From Gammaproteobacteria bacterium (GTDB lineage: Bacteria; Pseudomonadota; Gammaproteobacteria; UBA4575), in the NCBI GenBank assembly GCA_027297825.1, contig JAPUHH010000160.1, forward strand, positions 1-10,441: a DNA stretch of 10,441 nt. The letters are read 5' to 3'. The position numbers were made by a program, and so were the translations under genes. Below the pieces are notes generated by a model. It ran no database searches, had not been told where the DNA came from, and worked only from the letters and a program-made list of their open reading frames with translations. Shown piece by piece: positions 1 through 7,067 of this stretch (position 1 is the first letter of the stretch; each line of letters begins with the position of its first letter).

Positions 1-364
<364 letters not shown>

Positions 365-460
365 TATAACACTCAAGCAGTTTGAGTGAATGTAAGTAAA
401 ACTTCAAAACACTCGTTTAGTTGAAATTCAAAGAATTAGTGGAGTGATCCACGACCAGTT

Positions 461-580
461 TGCCTGGTGGCCTTAGAGCGTTGGTCCCACCCGATCCCAT
501 CTCGAACTCGGAAGTGAAACGGCGAATCGCCGATGGTAGTGCGGGGTCTCCCCGTGTGAGAGTAGGACACTGCCAGGCAT
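461..580 (+). rRNA. rrf: 5S ribosomal RNA
   Basis: This is a complete 5S rRNA of about 120 bases. The 5' end TGCCTGGTGG pairs with the 3' end CTGCCAGGCA to form helix I. The conserved internal stretches CCCACCCGATCCCAT, CGAACTCGGAAGTGAAAC and GATGGTAGTG are present, as is the GGGGTCTCCCC helix. It is the last gene of the rRNA operon and is followed at once by a terminator. The ends are placed to within a base or two by analogy with E. coli. Confidence 0.97.
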
Positions 581-587
581 TAAATAC

Positions 588-623
588 AAAAAAAGCCCCG
601 TCTAAATGACGGGGCTTTTTTTT
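588..623 (+). terminator. Rho-independent terminator of the rRNA operon, probably bidirectional
   Basis: AGCCCCGTC (594-602) and GACGGGGCT (608-616) form a perfect GC-rich stem around the loop TAAAT, followed by a run of T. The 5' side is preceded by a run of A, so the opposite strand also reads as a stem followed by T. It can therefore stop the rRNA operon and also the convergent haemoglobin lipoprotein gene, whose stop codon lies 34 bases away. Confidence 0.95.
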
Positions 624-656
624 GGCTATTAATTTTATTAACAGATAAACATTAGT

Positions 657-1133
657 TTAATTTACGAGTGCTTCAGTAATAATATGTGAGTTAACAATGT
701 CTTTTCGTACCGACCACAATATGGCTAATACCTCATTTCTTTTTTGTTGCGCAATTTTATGTTTTTCGCAAGCTGCTAATACGTCGTCTACCACGGCATT
801 AAATTCCATTTCACTAATATTCATGCCTTTGTGTGCAGCTTTCATATCTAAGCCATTGTATTGCACGTCTGTCGCACCGCTTGCAGCCGCAAATATTTCA
901 AAGACTCTTTTTTTGACATAGGCTGGGTCACTATCTGCAAATCGATCCTTAACAATAGGGTTGGCGCTATGATTGTTCCAGATATCTTCTACAATGGCTT
1001 TGACTTTTTTCTGGCCGCCCATGCGATCATACAAAGATTTTTCAGTAGGTGCTGATGTATCAGGTGATTCAGACGAACACGCAAGTAACATTACTGCAGC
1101 TACTAGAATTGATAAGATGGTTTTAATTTGCAT
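657..1133 (-). CDS. Group 1 truncated haemoglobin domain lipoprotein
   Basis: The 158-residue product has a lipoprotein signal peptide: a basic start, a hydrophobic core and the lipobox LLAC with the acylated Cys19. A polar linker follows, then a truncated globin domain (about residues 33-148). The domain opens with SLYDRMGG, typical of group 1 truncated haemoglobins, and the proximal haem ligand is best assigned to His101 in KAAHKGM. Exported members of this family bind haem and may handle oxygen, nitric oxide or redox chemistry at the envelope; the ligand here is unknown. The position that is Tyr (B10) in classical trHbN appears to be Trp52. The start is supported by GGAGGAG four bases upstream. 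The gene runs towards the rRNA operon and shares its bidirectional terminator. It is divergent from uup. Lys at residue 4 and no Asp after the Cys favour outer-membrane sorting, but this is inference. Confidence 0.87.
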   Translation of the reverse strand: MQIKTILSILVAAVMLLACSSESPDTSAPTEKSLYDRMGGQKKVKAIVEDIWNNHSANPIVKDRFADSDPAYVKKRVFEIFAAASGATDVQYNGLDMKAAHKGMNISEMEFNAVVDDVLAACEKHKIAQQKRNEVLAILWSVRKDIVNSHIITEALVN

Positions 1134-1191
1134 TGGTCTCCTCCATATACAAAGCGATGAATTTCGTTACTTTCTTATATTCTATAGTATT

Positions 1192-1220
1192 CATATAAGG
1201 TTGGGCATACTACTGTCCAA
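1192..1220 (-). promoter_or_regulatory. Possible sigma70 promoter for the haemoglobin lipoprotein gene
   Basis: On the minus strand TTGGAC (1215-1220) is followed after 17 bases by TATATG (1192-1197). Spacing is ideal but each box matches consensus only in part (3/6 and 4/6). Transcription would begin near 1185, about 50 bases before the start codon. It overlaps the candidate promoter for uup on the other strand. Confidence 0.25.
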
Positions 1221-1230
1221 ACTTTATGCT
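1201..1230 (+). promoter_or_regulatory. Possible sigma70 promoter for uup
   Basis: TTGGGC (1201-1206) and TATGCT (1225-1230) are separated by 18 bases, about 50 bases before the uup start. Matches to consensus are weak (3/6 and 4/6). It interleaves with the candidate divergent promoter, so only one of the two may be real. Confidence 0.22.
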
Positions 1231-1282
1231 AAGCATTGAAAAGCCTAATAAAAACACTTCAACACAGCGCCGATTTATATAG

Positions 1283-3178
1283 ATGACCTTAGTTCGATTT
1301 GATGACGTATCTTTGGAATTTGGAGATACCCCACTTTTAGTACATGCCAATTTTTTAATTGAGGCAAAAGAGCGCATATGTTTGATCGGTCGTAATGGTG
1401 CAGGAAAATCTTCCATGCTAAAAATGATCATGCAAGCTTTGCAGCCAGATCATGGTGAAATTCAATGGAAGAGTAATATTCGTATTAGTCAGCTAGAACA
1501 AAATTTATTAGAAAGTTCCGAGCAACTTGTTCAAGAGGTCATTCTAGAGGGCCTTGCAGAGCAGCAAAAGTTAATCGAACAATATGATGCTTTGTCAAAG
1601 CAAGATTTAAACGCTCATAATCTGAAGCAACTCGAAGAGTTGCAGCATTTAATTGAAGCAAGTGGTGGTTGGCAGATGGGCCAGCGTGTTGAGACTATTA
1701 TGACCCAACTGCAGCTACCAGCTGAGCAAAAATTAAGTGAGTTGTCAGGTGGTTGGCGTAGACGCGTTGCTTTGGGGAAGGCTTTAGTCTCAAAGCCGGA
1801 CTTGCTGTTATTAGATGAGCCTACTAATCACCTAGATTTCAGTGCGATTGAGTGGTTAGAGCATCAAGTGCGAGGCTATCAAGGCAGTGTAATTTTTATC
1901 ACACATGATCGTGCTTTTTTACAAAAGCTTGCGACACGCATTGTTGAAATTGATCGTGGTCGTTTGGTTAGTTGGCCTGGTGATTTTGCAAATTATATCA
2001 AGCTTAAAGAGAAAGCATTAGAAGATGAAGAAGCAAGCAATGCTTTGTTCGATAAAAAATTAGCACAAGAAGAGGTTTGGATTCGACAGGGTGTGAAAGC
2101 CAGAAGAACACGTAATGAAGGGCGAGTAAGAGCGTTAAAATTGATGCGCGAAGAGCGAGCAAAGCGAGTCAAGCGTGGAAACAAAGCGCATATCCAGATT
2201 GATGCATCAGTAAAGTCTGGGCGCAAGGTGATAACCGTGCGCAATGTCTCGCACGGATATAACGGTAAGACACTTATAAATAACTGTTCGCTTAAGATTA
2301 TGCGGGGCGATCGTATTGGACTCATTGGCAATAACGGTGTTGGGAAAAGTACGTTATTGCGCATATTTCTTGGTGAAATAGAGCCGGATCAAGGTACAGC
2401 CAAGTTAGGTACAAACTTAGAGATTGCATATTTTGATCAACTAAGACAAGACTTGGAGATGGGGAAAACTATTGCAGAGAATATTGGAGAAGGTAAGGAC
2501 TATATAAGTCTGAATGGCAAACAGCGCCATGTCATTGGCTATTTAAAGAATTTTTTGTTCAGTCCAAAACGAGCGATGACACCGGTTAAAGCGCTGTCAG
2601 GTGGCGAGCGTAATCGCGTGGTATTGGCAAAACTATTTACTAAGCCAGCAAATTTACTCATTTTAGATGAGCCCACTAATGATTTGGATGTCGAAATGTT
2701 AGAAGTATTGGAACAGCGTTTAGTGGAATATGCAGGAACATTGATATTAGTCAGCCATGATCGTGAATTTCTAGATAATGTAGTCACCAGTACATTAGTA
2801 TTTGAAGAGAATGGAAAAGTGCAGGAATACTTGGGTGGTTATCAAGATTGGGCGCGTCGAGGAAAGCAGTTACTTGAAGCAGATAGTCCTGTAAGAAAAA
2901 TTGGTGATCAGACCCAGGATAGTCTGCACGAGGATAAGCAAAAAGCTAGAAAGGCAAAAAAATTAAGTTATAAGTTGCAACGAGAGTTGGATGAGCTACC
3001 TGTAAAGATTGATGGTTTAGAAAAAACTATTAAACAGCTCACTGATGAGGTTGAGATGCCTGATTTTTATCAACAACCTTATGAGAAATCTAAACGGACA
3101 TTAGAAAGTTTATCTACCAACCAAGATGAATTAGAGCGGGCGATGACAAGATGGGCAGAGCTTGAAGGGCTGTTATAG
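1283..3178 (+). CDS. uup: ABC-F family ATPase Uup
   Basis: This 631-residue soluble protein is colinear with E. coli Uup (about 635 residues). Domain 1 has Walker A GRNGAGKS (36-43), signature LSGGW (154-158) and Walker B LLLLDEP (174-180). The linker, about 250-300, contains the Uup-typical KLAQEEVWIRQG and ARRTRNEGRVRALK. Domain 2 has Walker A GNNGVGKST (349-357), LSGGE (438-442) and LLILDEP (458-464). The C-terminal domain (about 555-631) is a charged coiled coil beginning KLSYKLQREL, which in Uup binds DNA. Uup is linked to precise excision of transposons, branched DNA intermediates and ribosome-associated ATPase activity. All catalytic motifs are intact. An in-frame TAG directly precedes the ATG, fixing this as the earliest start, and no clear Shine-Dalgarno sequence precedes it. 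No terminator is visible after the stop. Confidence 0.96.
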   Translation: MTLVRFDDVSLEFGDTPLLVHANFLIEAKERICLIGRNGAGKSSMLKMIMQALQPDHGEIQWKSNIRISQLEQNLLESSEQLVQEVILEGLAEQQKLIEQYDALSKQDLNAHNLKQLEELQHLIEASGGWQMGQRVETIMTQLQLPAEQKLSELSGGWRRRVALGKALVSKPDLLLLDEPTNHLDFSAIEWLEHQVRGYQGSVIFITHDRAFLQKLATRIVEIDRGRLVSWPGDFANYIKLKEKALEDEEASNALFDKKLAQEEVWIRQGVKARRTRNEGRVRALKLMREERAKRVKRGNKAHIQIDASVKSGRKVITVRNVSHGYNGKTLINNCSLKIMRGDRIGLIGNNGVGKSTLLRIFLGEIEPDQGTAKLGTNLEIAYFDQLRQDLEMGKTIAENIGEGKDYISLNGKQRHVIGYLKNFLFSPKRAMTPVKALSGGERNRVVLAKLFTKPANLLILDEPTNDLDVEMLEVLEQRLVEYAGTLILVSHDREFLDNVVTSTLVFEENGKVQEYLGGYQDWARRGKQLLEADSPVRKIGDQTQDSLHEDKQKARKAKKLSYKLQRELDELPVKIDGLEKTIKQLTDEVEMPDFYQQPYEKSKRTLESLSTNQDELERAMTRWAELEGLL

Positions 3179-3326
3179 TATTAGTTGTAGGAATAGATGC
3201 AAAGCTATGTTTCTATGCAATCAAAAGGGTAAGATAGAATTACTTCAGAAAGATTAAAGAACTATTGGATTGATGTTGTTTATACGCGGGATAAGCGTGA
3301 AAAAGGCATTCAAGCAATAAGAAAAG

Positions 3327-3343
3327 ACCTATTTTCAATAGGT
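3327..3343. repeat. Short perfect inverted repeat
   Basis: ACCTATT and AATAGGT pair perfectly around a 3-base loop. There is no T run after it, so it is not a standard terminator. It lies 15 bases before the ribosome binding site of the small stub gene and could be an operator or mRNA hairpin for that unit, or chance in AT-rich sequence. Confidence 0.4.
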
Positions 3344-3370
3344 AACTGTAAATCTTTGAGGAGACGGAGA

Positions 3371-3439
3371 ATGAAAACTCAAAAACTTCCTACATTAACC
3401 GGCGTAGCGTTAACGCTTGCAACTGCAAGGATGGTTTGA
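3371..3439 (+). pseudogene. Signal-peptide-like stub of a lost or truncated gene
   Basis: GAGGAG (3358-3363) sits 7 bases before an ATG, which opens a 22-codon frame. The product MKTQKLPTLTGVALTLATA has the shape of a Sec signal peptide: a basic start, then a hydrophobic stretch ending near an AxA-like site. It continues with only RMV before TGA. The mature protein is absent and the selU gene end follows 54 bases on. The most likely reading is the 5' end of an exported-protein gene left after a deletion. A genuine small membrane peptide is possible. I recognise no family. Confidence 0.4.
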
Positions 3440-3492
3440 TAAACGTTTTATTCATCAGTTTGTGGTTAACTAGATGAATGCATTTTGATAAG

Positions 3493-4593
3493 TTAATTGG
3501 CGCGAATATTTTGTTGTAGGAATTCATAACAAGCGTCATGATTGCCGCGAAAACAGATAGAGTCTTTGCGTTTGTTTAATTGGTCTTCGTACATGGGGTC
3601 GTAATAATTTTCTAGTACAGCAGTAAGCCAATCGTAATGCATGCTTATGTCACCAGTTTTAGATTGCAGTGCTAGTGCTTGTTGCATTTTTTCTCGTATA
3701 CCACCATAGCGAGCTGGACCAAGTCTTTTTTGAATTTTATTTATGCCATCAAGCAGATAATTTGAAAATGATTCGAAGCAATGCGAAATAGCGTCGATCG
3801 TTACAAATTCCGCATGCATGTCTACAACATATTCTTGTATAAGACGCTCTAATCTTATTTCAAAGGGGTCTTCGATTACTACTAGCGGTGACCTGCGCAT
3901 TTTTTCAAACAGAGTTTTTGGAATGCCGACCTTCCCAATCGTACGCGCTTCATCTTCTAAGACTATGCTTGGATCTTCCTGGTGTCGTAGTCTTAAAAAT
4001 TCGATGGCTATTATATTTTCAAAATTAATTTGGCTGTTTTGTGGGTTTGCATGTCGACCAAAGCTAGAGCCGCGATGGTATGCGGCACCTTCCAGATCAA
4101 CGCTATGCTTTAGATGATTAATTAACTGCGTTTTTCCACTGCCGGTTTTCCCACCAACTAGCTTGAATACGCATTGATTTGCAGCGTCTTCTAAGATCGC
4201 TATTAGAAACGAGCGTATCGCTTTGTAACCTCCCTTTACAATGGGAAAATCAATTCCAGACTCATGCATCCATTGCTGTGCAATCTTGGAACGTAATCCG
4301 CCGCGAAAACAATATAAAGACCCATTTGGATTTCGGTTTGCAAATTCAAGCCAGGCGGCAATGCGTGTTTCTCGTATTTTACCACTGACGAGATCATGGC
4401 CTTTTTCTATCGCTGTATTTTGGCCATGCTGTGTATAACAAGTGCCCACTTCTTCGCGTTGTTGATCGTCCATTATTGGTAGATTCACCGAAGTGGGGAA
4501 AGCCCCGCGTTCAAATTCTATAGGCGCACGCACATCTATCAGCGGGACATTATTAATAAATAAGTCGGTATAGGTTTTGATGTCGTGCTGCAT
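3493..4593 (-). CDS. selU: tRNA 2-selenouridine synthase SelU (MnmH, YbbB)
   Basis: The 366-residue enzyme replaces sulfur by selenium at the wobble 2-thiouridine of certain tRNAs, using selenophosphate; the family also geranylates the 2-thiouridine. An N-terminal rhodanese domain (about 1-125) carries the DVRAPIEFERGAFP start, GTCY around Cys52 and the catalytic Cys95 in YCFRGGLRS, matching Cys97 of E. coli. A P-loop domain follows with GGKTGSGKT (147-155) and the family segment EDEARTIGKVGIP (213-225). Length matches the family and all key residues are present. It lies 25 bases after the DUF3047 gene on the same strand, so the two are probably cotranscribed. Only AGG, nine bases upstream, serves as a weak ribosome binding site, but the start fits homologues. 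The selenophosphate donor SelD must be encoded outside the window. Confidence 0.95.
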   Translation of the reverse strand: MQHDIKTYTDLFINNVPLIDVRAPIEFERGAFPTSVNLPIMDDQQREEVGTCYTQHGQNTAIEKGHDLVSGKIRETRIAAWLEFANRNPNGSLYCFRGGLRSKIAQQWMHESGIDFPIVKGGYKAIRSFLIAILEDAANQCVFKLVGGKTGSGKTQLINHLKHSVDLEGAAYHRGSSFGRHANPQNSQINFENIIAIEFLRLRHQEDPSIVLEDEARTIGKVGIPKTLFEKMRRSPLVVIEDPFEIRLERLIQEYVVDMHAEFVTIDAISHCFESFSNYLLDGINKIQKRLGPARYGGIREKMQQALALQSKTGDISMHYDWLTAVLENYYDPMYEDQLNKRKDSICFRGNHDACYEFLQQNIRAN

Positions 4594-4618
4594 AGCTGCC
4601 TAAGATGCTTTTGAGGGT

Positions 4619-5290
4619 CTACTCCTTAGAAAAATAGATATCGCCATAACTAGCGCTCGCAGAATTGCCGGAATTATCAGTATCCGTCATGATAGCAATG
4701 CCTTCGATATGTTTTGGCATAGATTCAAAATGTTTTAATAAATCTTCTTTAATATTCACTTTTTCATGCTGCCAGACGTGTAAACCATCTTGTTGGGTTC
4801 TAAGCGGAATCATTATCGCTTTTTCAGTAAAAGCGTTTGGCCAGGACGAATCTTGTAGGTTATTGCTAGACCAAACATAATTCAATGCACGCACACTCAA
4901 TGGTGTAAAGCCGGTTTTAAATACGATATAAATTCTTGCTGCATAGTCATCACCATTTTTTTCTTTTTCATTGAGTGGCGGCAAACCTTGGTCTATGCGC
5001 CAGCTCCAATTTAAATAGGGTGTGTTATGCAAGTCAACTTTCAGTTTCTTATATAAAGCAGATGCAGATTGAGTGCTGTGAGCCTGCAAGTAATAAGTTT
5101 GATTTTCTTCTACTAATGAATAGTTGGTTTCGTTTTCAAAGATTTTACGTTCCCAGCCATCGAGGTCCATTGCAGAGAAACGCGCAACTTCGAAAGTATT
5201 TGTATTGGAGGAATTTGCAAAGCTGCTAGTGTTTAGCAACGAGATTAAGGCAGCAAAAGTAGCAATAAGCAGGTATGAAAATCTTGTCAT
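4619..5290 (-). CDS. DUF3047 family exported protein
   Basis: The 223-residue product begins with a Sec signal peptide (basic MTRF, hydrophobic core to about residue 20, probable cleavage after SFA at 25). The mature part carries the DUF3047 landmarks: YLNWSWRID (92-100), GDDYAARIYIVF (113-124), ALNYVW (135-140) and MTDTDNSG (201-208). The fold is predicted to be a beta-rich periplasmic domain resembling carbohydrate-binding modules; no biochemical role is established. It is the first gene of a likely two-gene unit with selU. The gap to the divergent hydrolase gene is only 50 bases, so its promoter must overlap that of the hydrolase. No strong Shine-Dalgarno sequence is visible. Confidence 0.85.
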   Translation of the reverse strand: MTRFSYLLIATFAALISLLNTSSFANSSNTNTFEVARFSAMDLDGWERKIFENETNYSLVEENQTYYLQAHSTQSASALYKKLKVDLHNTPYLNWSWRIDQGLPPLNEKEKNGDDYAARIYIVFKTGFTPLSVRALNYVWSSNNLQDSSWPNAFTEKAIMIPLRTQQDGLHVWQHEKVNIKEDLLKHFESMPKHIEGIAIMTDTDNSGNSASASYGDIYFSKE

Positions 5291-5340
5291 GGGCGGCCTG
5301 TTTCAGTGTAAGCTTGGGGTTTTGCGCCAAGTATCATTAA

Positions 5341-6390
5341 ATGTTAACCAACGAATACTATACTCAAGACCAACATGGGCCTTATAAGTTCTTTGAGTTG
5401 GGTAATTTCCAACTTGAATCCGGTCAAGCATTAAAGGATGCAAAACTAGCCTACGCTATTCATGGAGAGCTAAATGAAGCAAAAGATAATGCCATTTTGT
5501 TCACGGTCATGTTTTCTGGAACATCCAAGAATATGGAGCATTATATTGGTGGGGGCAAGGCATTAGATCCGAATAAATATTGCATTATTTTACCGAATCA
5601 ACTCGGAGGCGGTTTATCCACGTCTCCACACAATATTGACGGACCACAATCGATGTCAGGATTTCCTGAAATCTCAATTGGTGATGATGTAGTCGCACAA
5701 CATCGTTTACTCACAGAGCAATTTGGTATACAAGAATTGCAATTGGTTGCTGGCTGGTCTATGGGTGCGCAACAAACGTATGAATGGGCGATACGTTATC
5801 CGGATATGGTTAAGCGTGCTGCACCTATTGCGGGTACGGCGAAATGCACTCCTCATGATGCCTTATATGTGGATGTATTTTGTGAGGCCTTGAAATCTGA
5901 TCCTGCCTGGAATGGTGGAAATTATGCAGATCCACATGCTTGTGAAGCAGGCCTTAAACGTTTGGCGCATGTGTTCGCTTTAATGGGCCTTAGCACAGAA
6001 TTTTATAAGCAAGAACAATGGAAGAGCTTAGGGTTTGAGTCCATGCAAGCTATGCTCAAGGGCTTTTGGGAGGGTTGGTTTCTACCGATGGATCCAAATG
6101 CATTATTAGCTCAGGGTAAAAAATGGAAAACTGGAAATTCAAGTGTGCACACGAATGGTGATTTAGCTGCTGCATTAAAAAAGATAACAGCCAAAACCTA
6201 TGTTATTGCTTTTGAGGAAGATATGTTTGTGCCTGTGAGTGATTGCAAGTTTGAGCAAAAATTAATTAACAATAGTGAAATAAAAGTTATTCCGTCGTTA
6301 ATGGGACACTTCGCAATGCTGGGATTGATCCCTGATGATTTTTCAGTGGTTGATCAATTGTTCTTGGAATTATTGGACGCACCTTGTTAA
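5341..6390 (+). CDS. Alpha/beta hydrolase of the homoserine O-acetyltransferase-like (MetX-like) family
   Basis: The 349-residue cytoplasmic protein has the fold and layout of MetX-type acyltransferases. The first half holds MFSGTSKNMEHYIGGGKALDP and PNQLGGGLSTSP. The nucleophile elbow is GWSMGAQQ with Ser140. The acid is probably Asp294 in EEDMFVP, and the catalytic His is His323 in MGHFAM. True MetX has GGSMGG at the elbow and a GP-GTSK-type substrate loop, so this belongs to the shorter, uncharacterised branch often mislabelled homoserine acetyltransferase. It may be a hydrolase or an acyltransferase with another substrate. The start fits homologues beginning YYT-D-HGPY, though no Shine-Dalgarno sequence is seen. 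It is divergent from the DUF3047-selU pair, with 50 bases between. No terminator follows. Confidence 0.88.
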   Translation: MLTNEYYTQDQHGPYKFFELGNFQLESGQALKDAKLAYAIHGELNEAKDNAILFTVMFSGTSKNMEHYIGGGKALDPNKYCIILPNQLGGGLSTSPHNIDGPQSMSGFPEISIGDDVVAQHRLLTEQFGIQELQLVAGWSMGAQQTYEWAIRYPDMVKRAAPIAGTAKCTPHDALYVDVFCEALKSDPAWNGGNYADPHACEAGLKRLAHVFALMGLSTEFYKQEQWKSLGFESMQAMLKGFWEGWFLPMDPNALLAQGKKWKTGNSSVHTNGDLAAALKKITAKTYVIAFEEDMFVPVSDCKFEQKLINNSEIKVIPSLMGHFAMLGLIPDDFSVVDQLFLELLDAPC

Positions 6391-6450
6391 AGGCGCTAAA
6401 TTTTCTGAGCATAAATACTTAACATCATTGCATAACTTTATTTACCTAAT

Positions 6451-6485
6451 ACTTTCATTGTCAATCTTGATGAAAGTTTGACAAT
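6451..6485. repeat. Two interleaved perfect inverted repeats (pseudoknot-capable)
   Basis: ACTTTCAT (6451-6458) pairs with ATGAAAGT (6470-6477). ATTGTCAA (6457-6464) pairs with TTGACAAT (6478-6485). The two 8-base pairs alternate along the strand and share only two bases, giving the order needed for an H-type pseudoknot or a pair of overlapping operators. No T run follows, so it is not a standard terminator. It lies 61 bases after the hydrolase gene stop. Confidence 0.6.
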
Positions 6486-6654
6486 AGGCGCAAGAGGTTT
6501 AATGAACTCTCAAAAGAGATGCGCATAAGAGTCTATCTGTTCCAGATGTGCATTTAGTGCCGTTATATAAAGAGATGAAAGGGTTGGTGATACATCAGAA
6601 GTATATGGGTTTCTATCTGCAGGCAAAGCTATTATTAATATAAGCTCACTTATA

Positions 6655-7001
6655 AGGTGGGGTTGCTGATATGCTCGTGAGAGACGACATCGGGCTTGCA
6701 GTTGAAATTGGTGAGAGCCAAAATTTGGTGAGTAGAATTCTTGAGTTGAAAATTAATTGGTGTTGGGATAGATATTTCTATACAAGAGTTAGCCATGTTG
6801 GTTGGTGAAATTGTAGGGTTTGTGGGAGATATTGATTGTGATTCCCGCAAACCTGGTGGTGTACCTGGAAAGCTAGTGGATACTGCAAAGTTAAATTCAC
6901 TAGGGTGGCAGGCAAAGATATCTCTTCGGGATGGTATTCAGCAAACTTATCAATGGTGCTTGGAAAATAGCAATATTGTTCAGCACTATTGGCGTGTTTA
7001 A
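6655..7001 (+). pseudogene. fcl: GDP-L-fucose synthase 3' remnant, frameshifted
   Basis: From about 6762 the frame reads GVGIDISIQELAMLVGEIVG, then SRKPGGVPGKLVD and LGWQAKISLRDGIQQTYQW, ending at TAA 6999-7001. This is the C-terminal quarter of GDP-L-fucose synthase (Fcl/WcaG), whose E. coli counterpart reads NVGTGVDCTIRELAQ, then KPDGTPRKLLDV and GLASTYQWFLEN. Just upstream the residues KIN are in another frame (before 6759), so a frameshift separates INVG from GVG. Further up, DDIGLAVEIGE (6686-6718) aligns loosely with the DDMAAASIHVME segment. The first two thirds of the enzyme, including the nucleotide-binding GxxGMVGS motif and the catalytic Ser-Tyr-Lys, are missing. The enzyme makes GDP-fucose for surface polysaccharide. 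It is non-functional here; the left limit is approximate. Confidence 0.82.
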
Positions 7002-7014
7002 CTAGATGAATCTG

Positions 7015-7020
7015 TATAAT
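7015..7020 (+). promoter_or_regulatory. Possible -10 box for hisI
   Basis: A perfect TATAAT lies 47 bases before the hisI ATG, just after the end of the fcl remnant. No good -35 box is found at 16-18 bases: TTGGCG (6989-6994) is 20 bases upstream. The promoter may be weak, activator-dependent or chance. Confidence 0.35.
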
Positions 7021-7067
7021 CCAGTAAAATCTAGTATCAAGTGTATTAGGGAAAGTATTAAATTGTT

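Larger units (their letters stand above)
3179..3492. other. Intergenic region with gene remnants between uup and selU
   Basis: This 314-base gap lies between the ends of two convergent genes, where no promoter or leader is expected. It holds a small inverted repeat (3327-3343), a good ribosome binding site (3358-3363) and a 22-codon signal-peptide-like reading frame (3371-3439). The frame of that stub is open from 3233 but shows no recognisable protein. No terminator with a T run was found for uup or selU. Confidence 0.6.
6391..7067. other. Long non-coding region with degraded genes
   Basis: This is 677 bases without an intact gene. It contains interleaved inverted repeats (6451-6485), a possible decayed stretch (6569-6661) that includes the hexapeptide TSEVYG, a frameshifted 3' remnant of GDP-L-fucose synthase (6655-7001) and the promoter region of hisI. 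The TSEVYG hexapeptide recalls the active-site motif of GDP-mannose dehydratase and related short-chain dehydrogenases, but its flanks do not match, so I do not call it a gene. Confidence 0.65.

Noticed and set aside
6478..6505. TTGACA (6478-6483) as a perfect -35 box.
   Set aside because: No acceptable -10 box follows at 16-18 bases, and it lies inside the inverted repeat.
6650..6850. Minus-strand open frame of 66 codons in the fcl remnant.
   Set aside because: It is antisense to the recognisable fcl fragment, has a low-complexity Ser-Pro-Thr-Ile composition and no ribosome binding site.
3466..7011. The 14-mer TTAACTAGATGAAT occurs at 3466-3479 and 6998-7011, each just after a gene remnant.
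   Set aside because: A single 14-base match within 10 kb of AT-rich sequence is expected by chance fairly often. The flanks do not match and no element lies between the copies.
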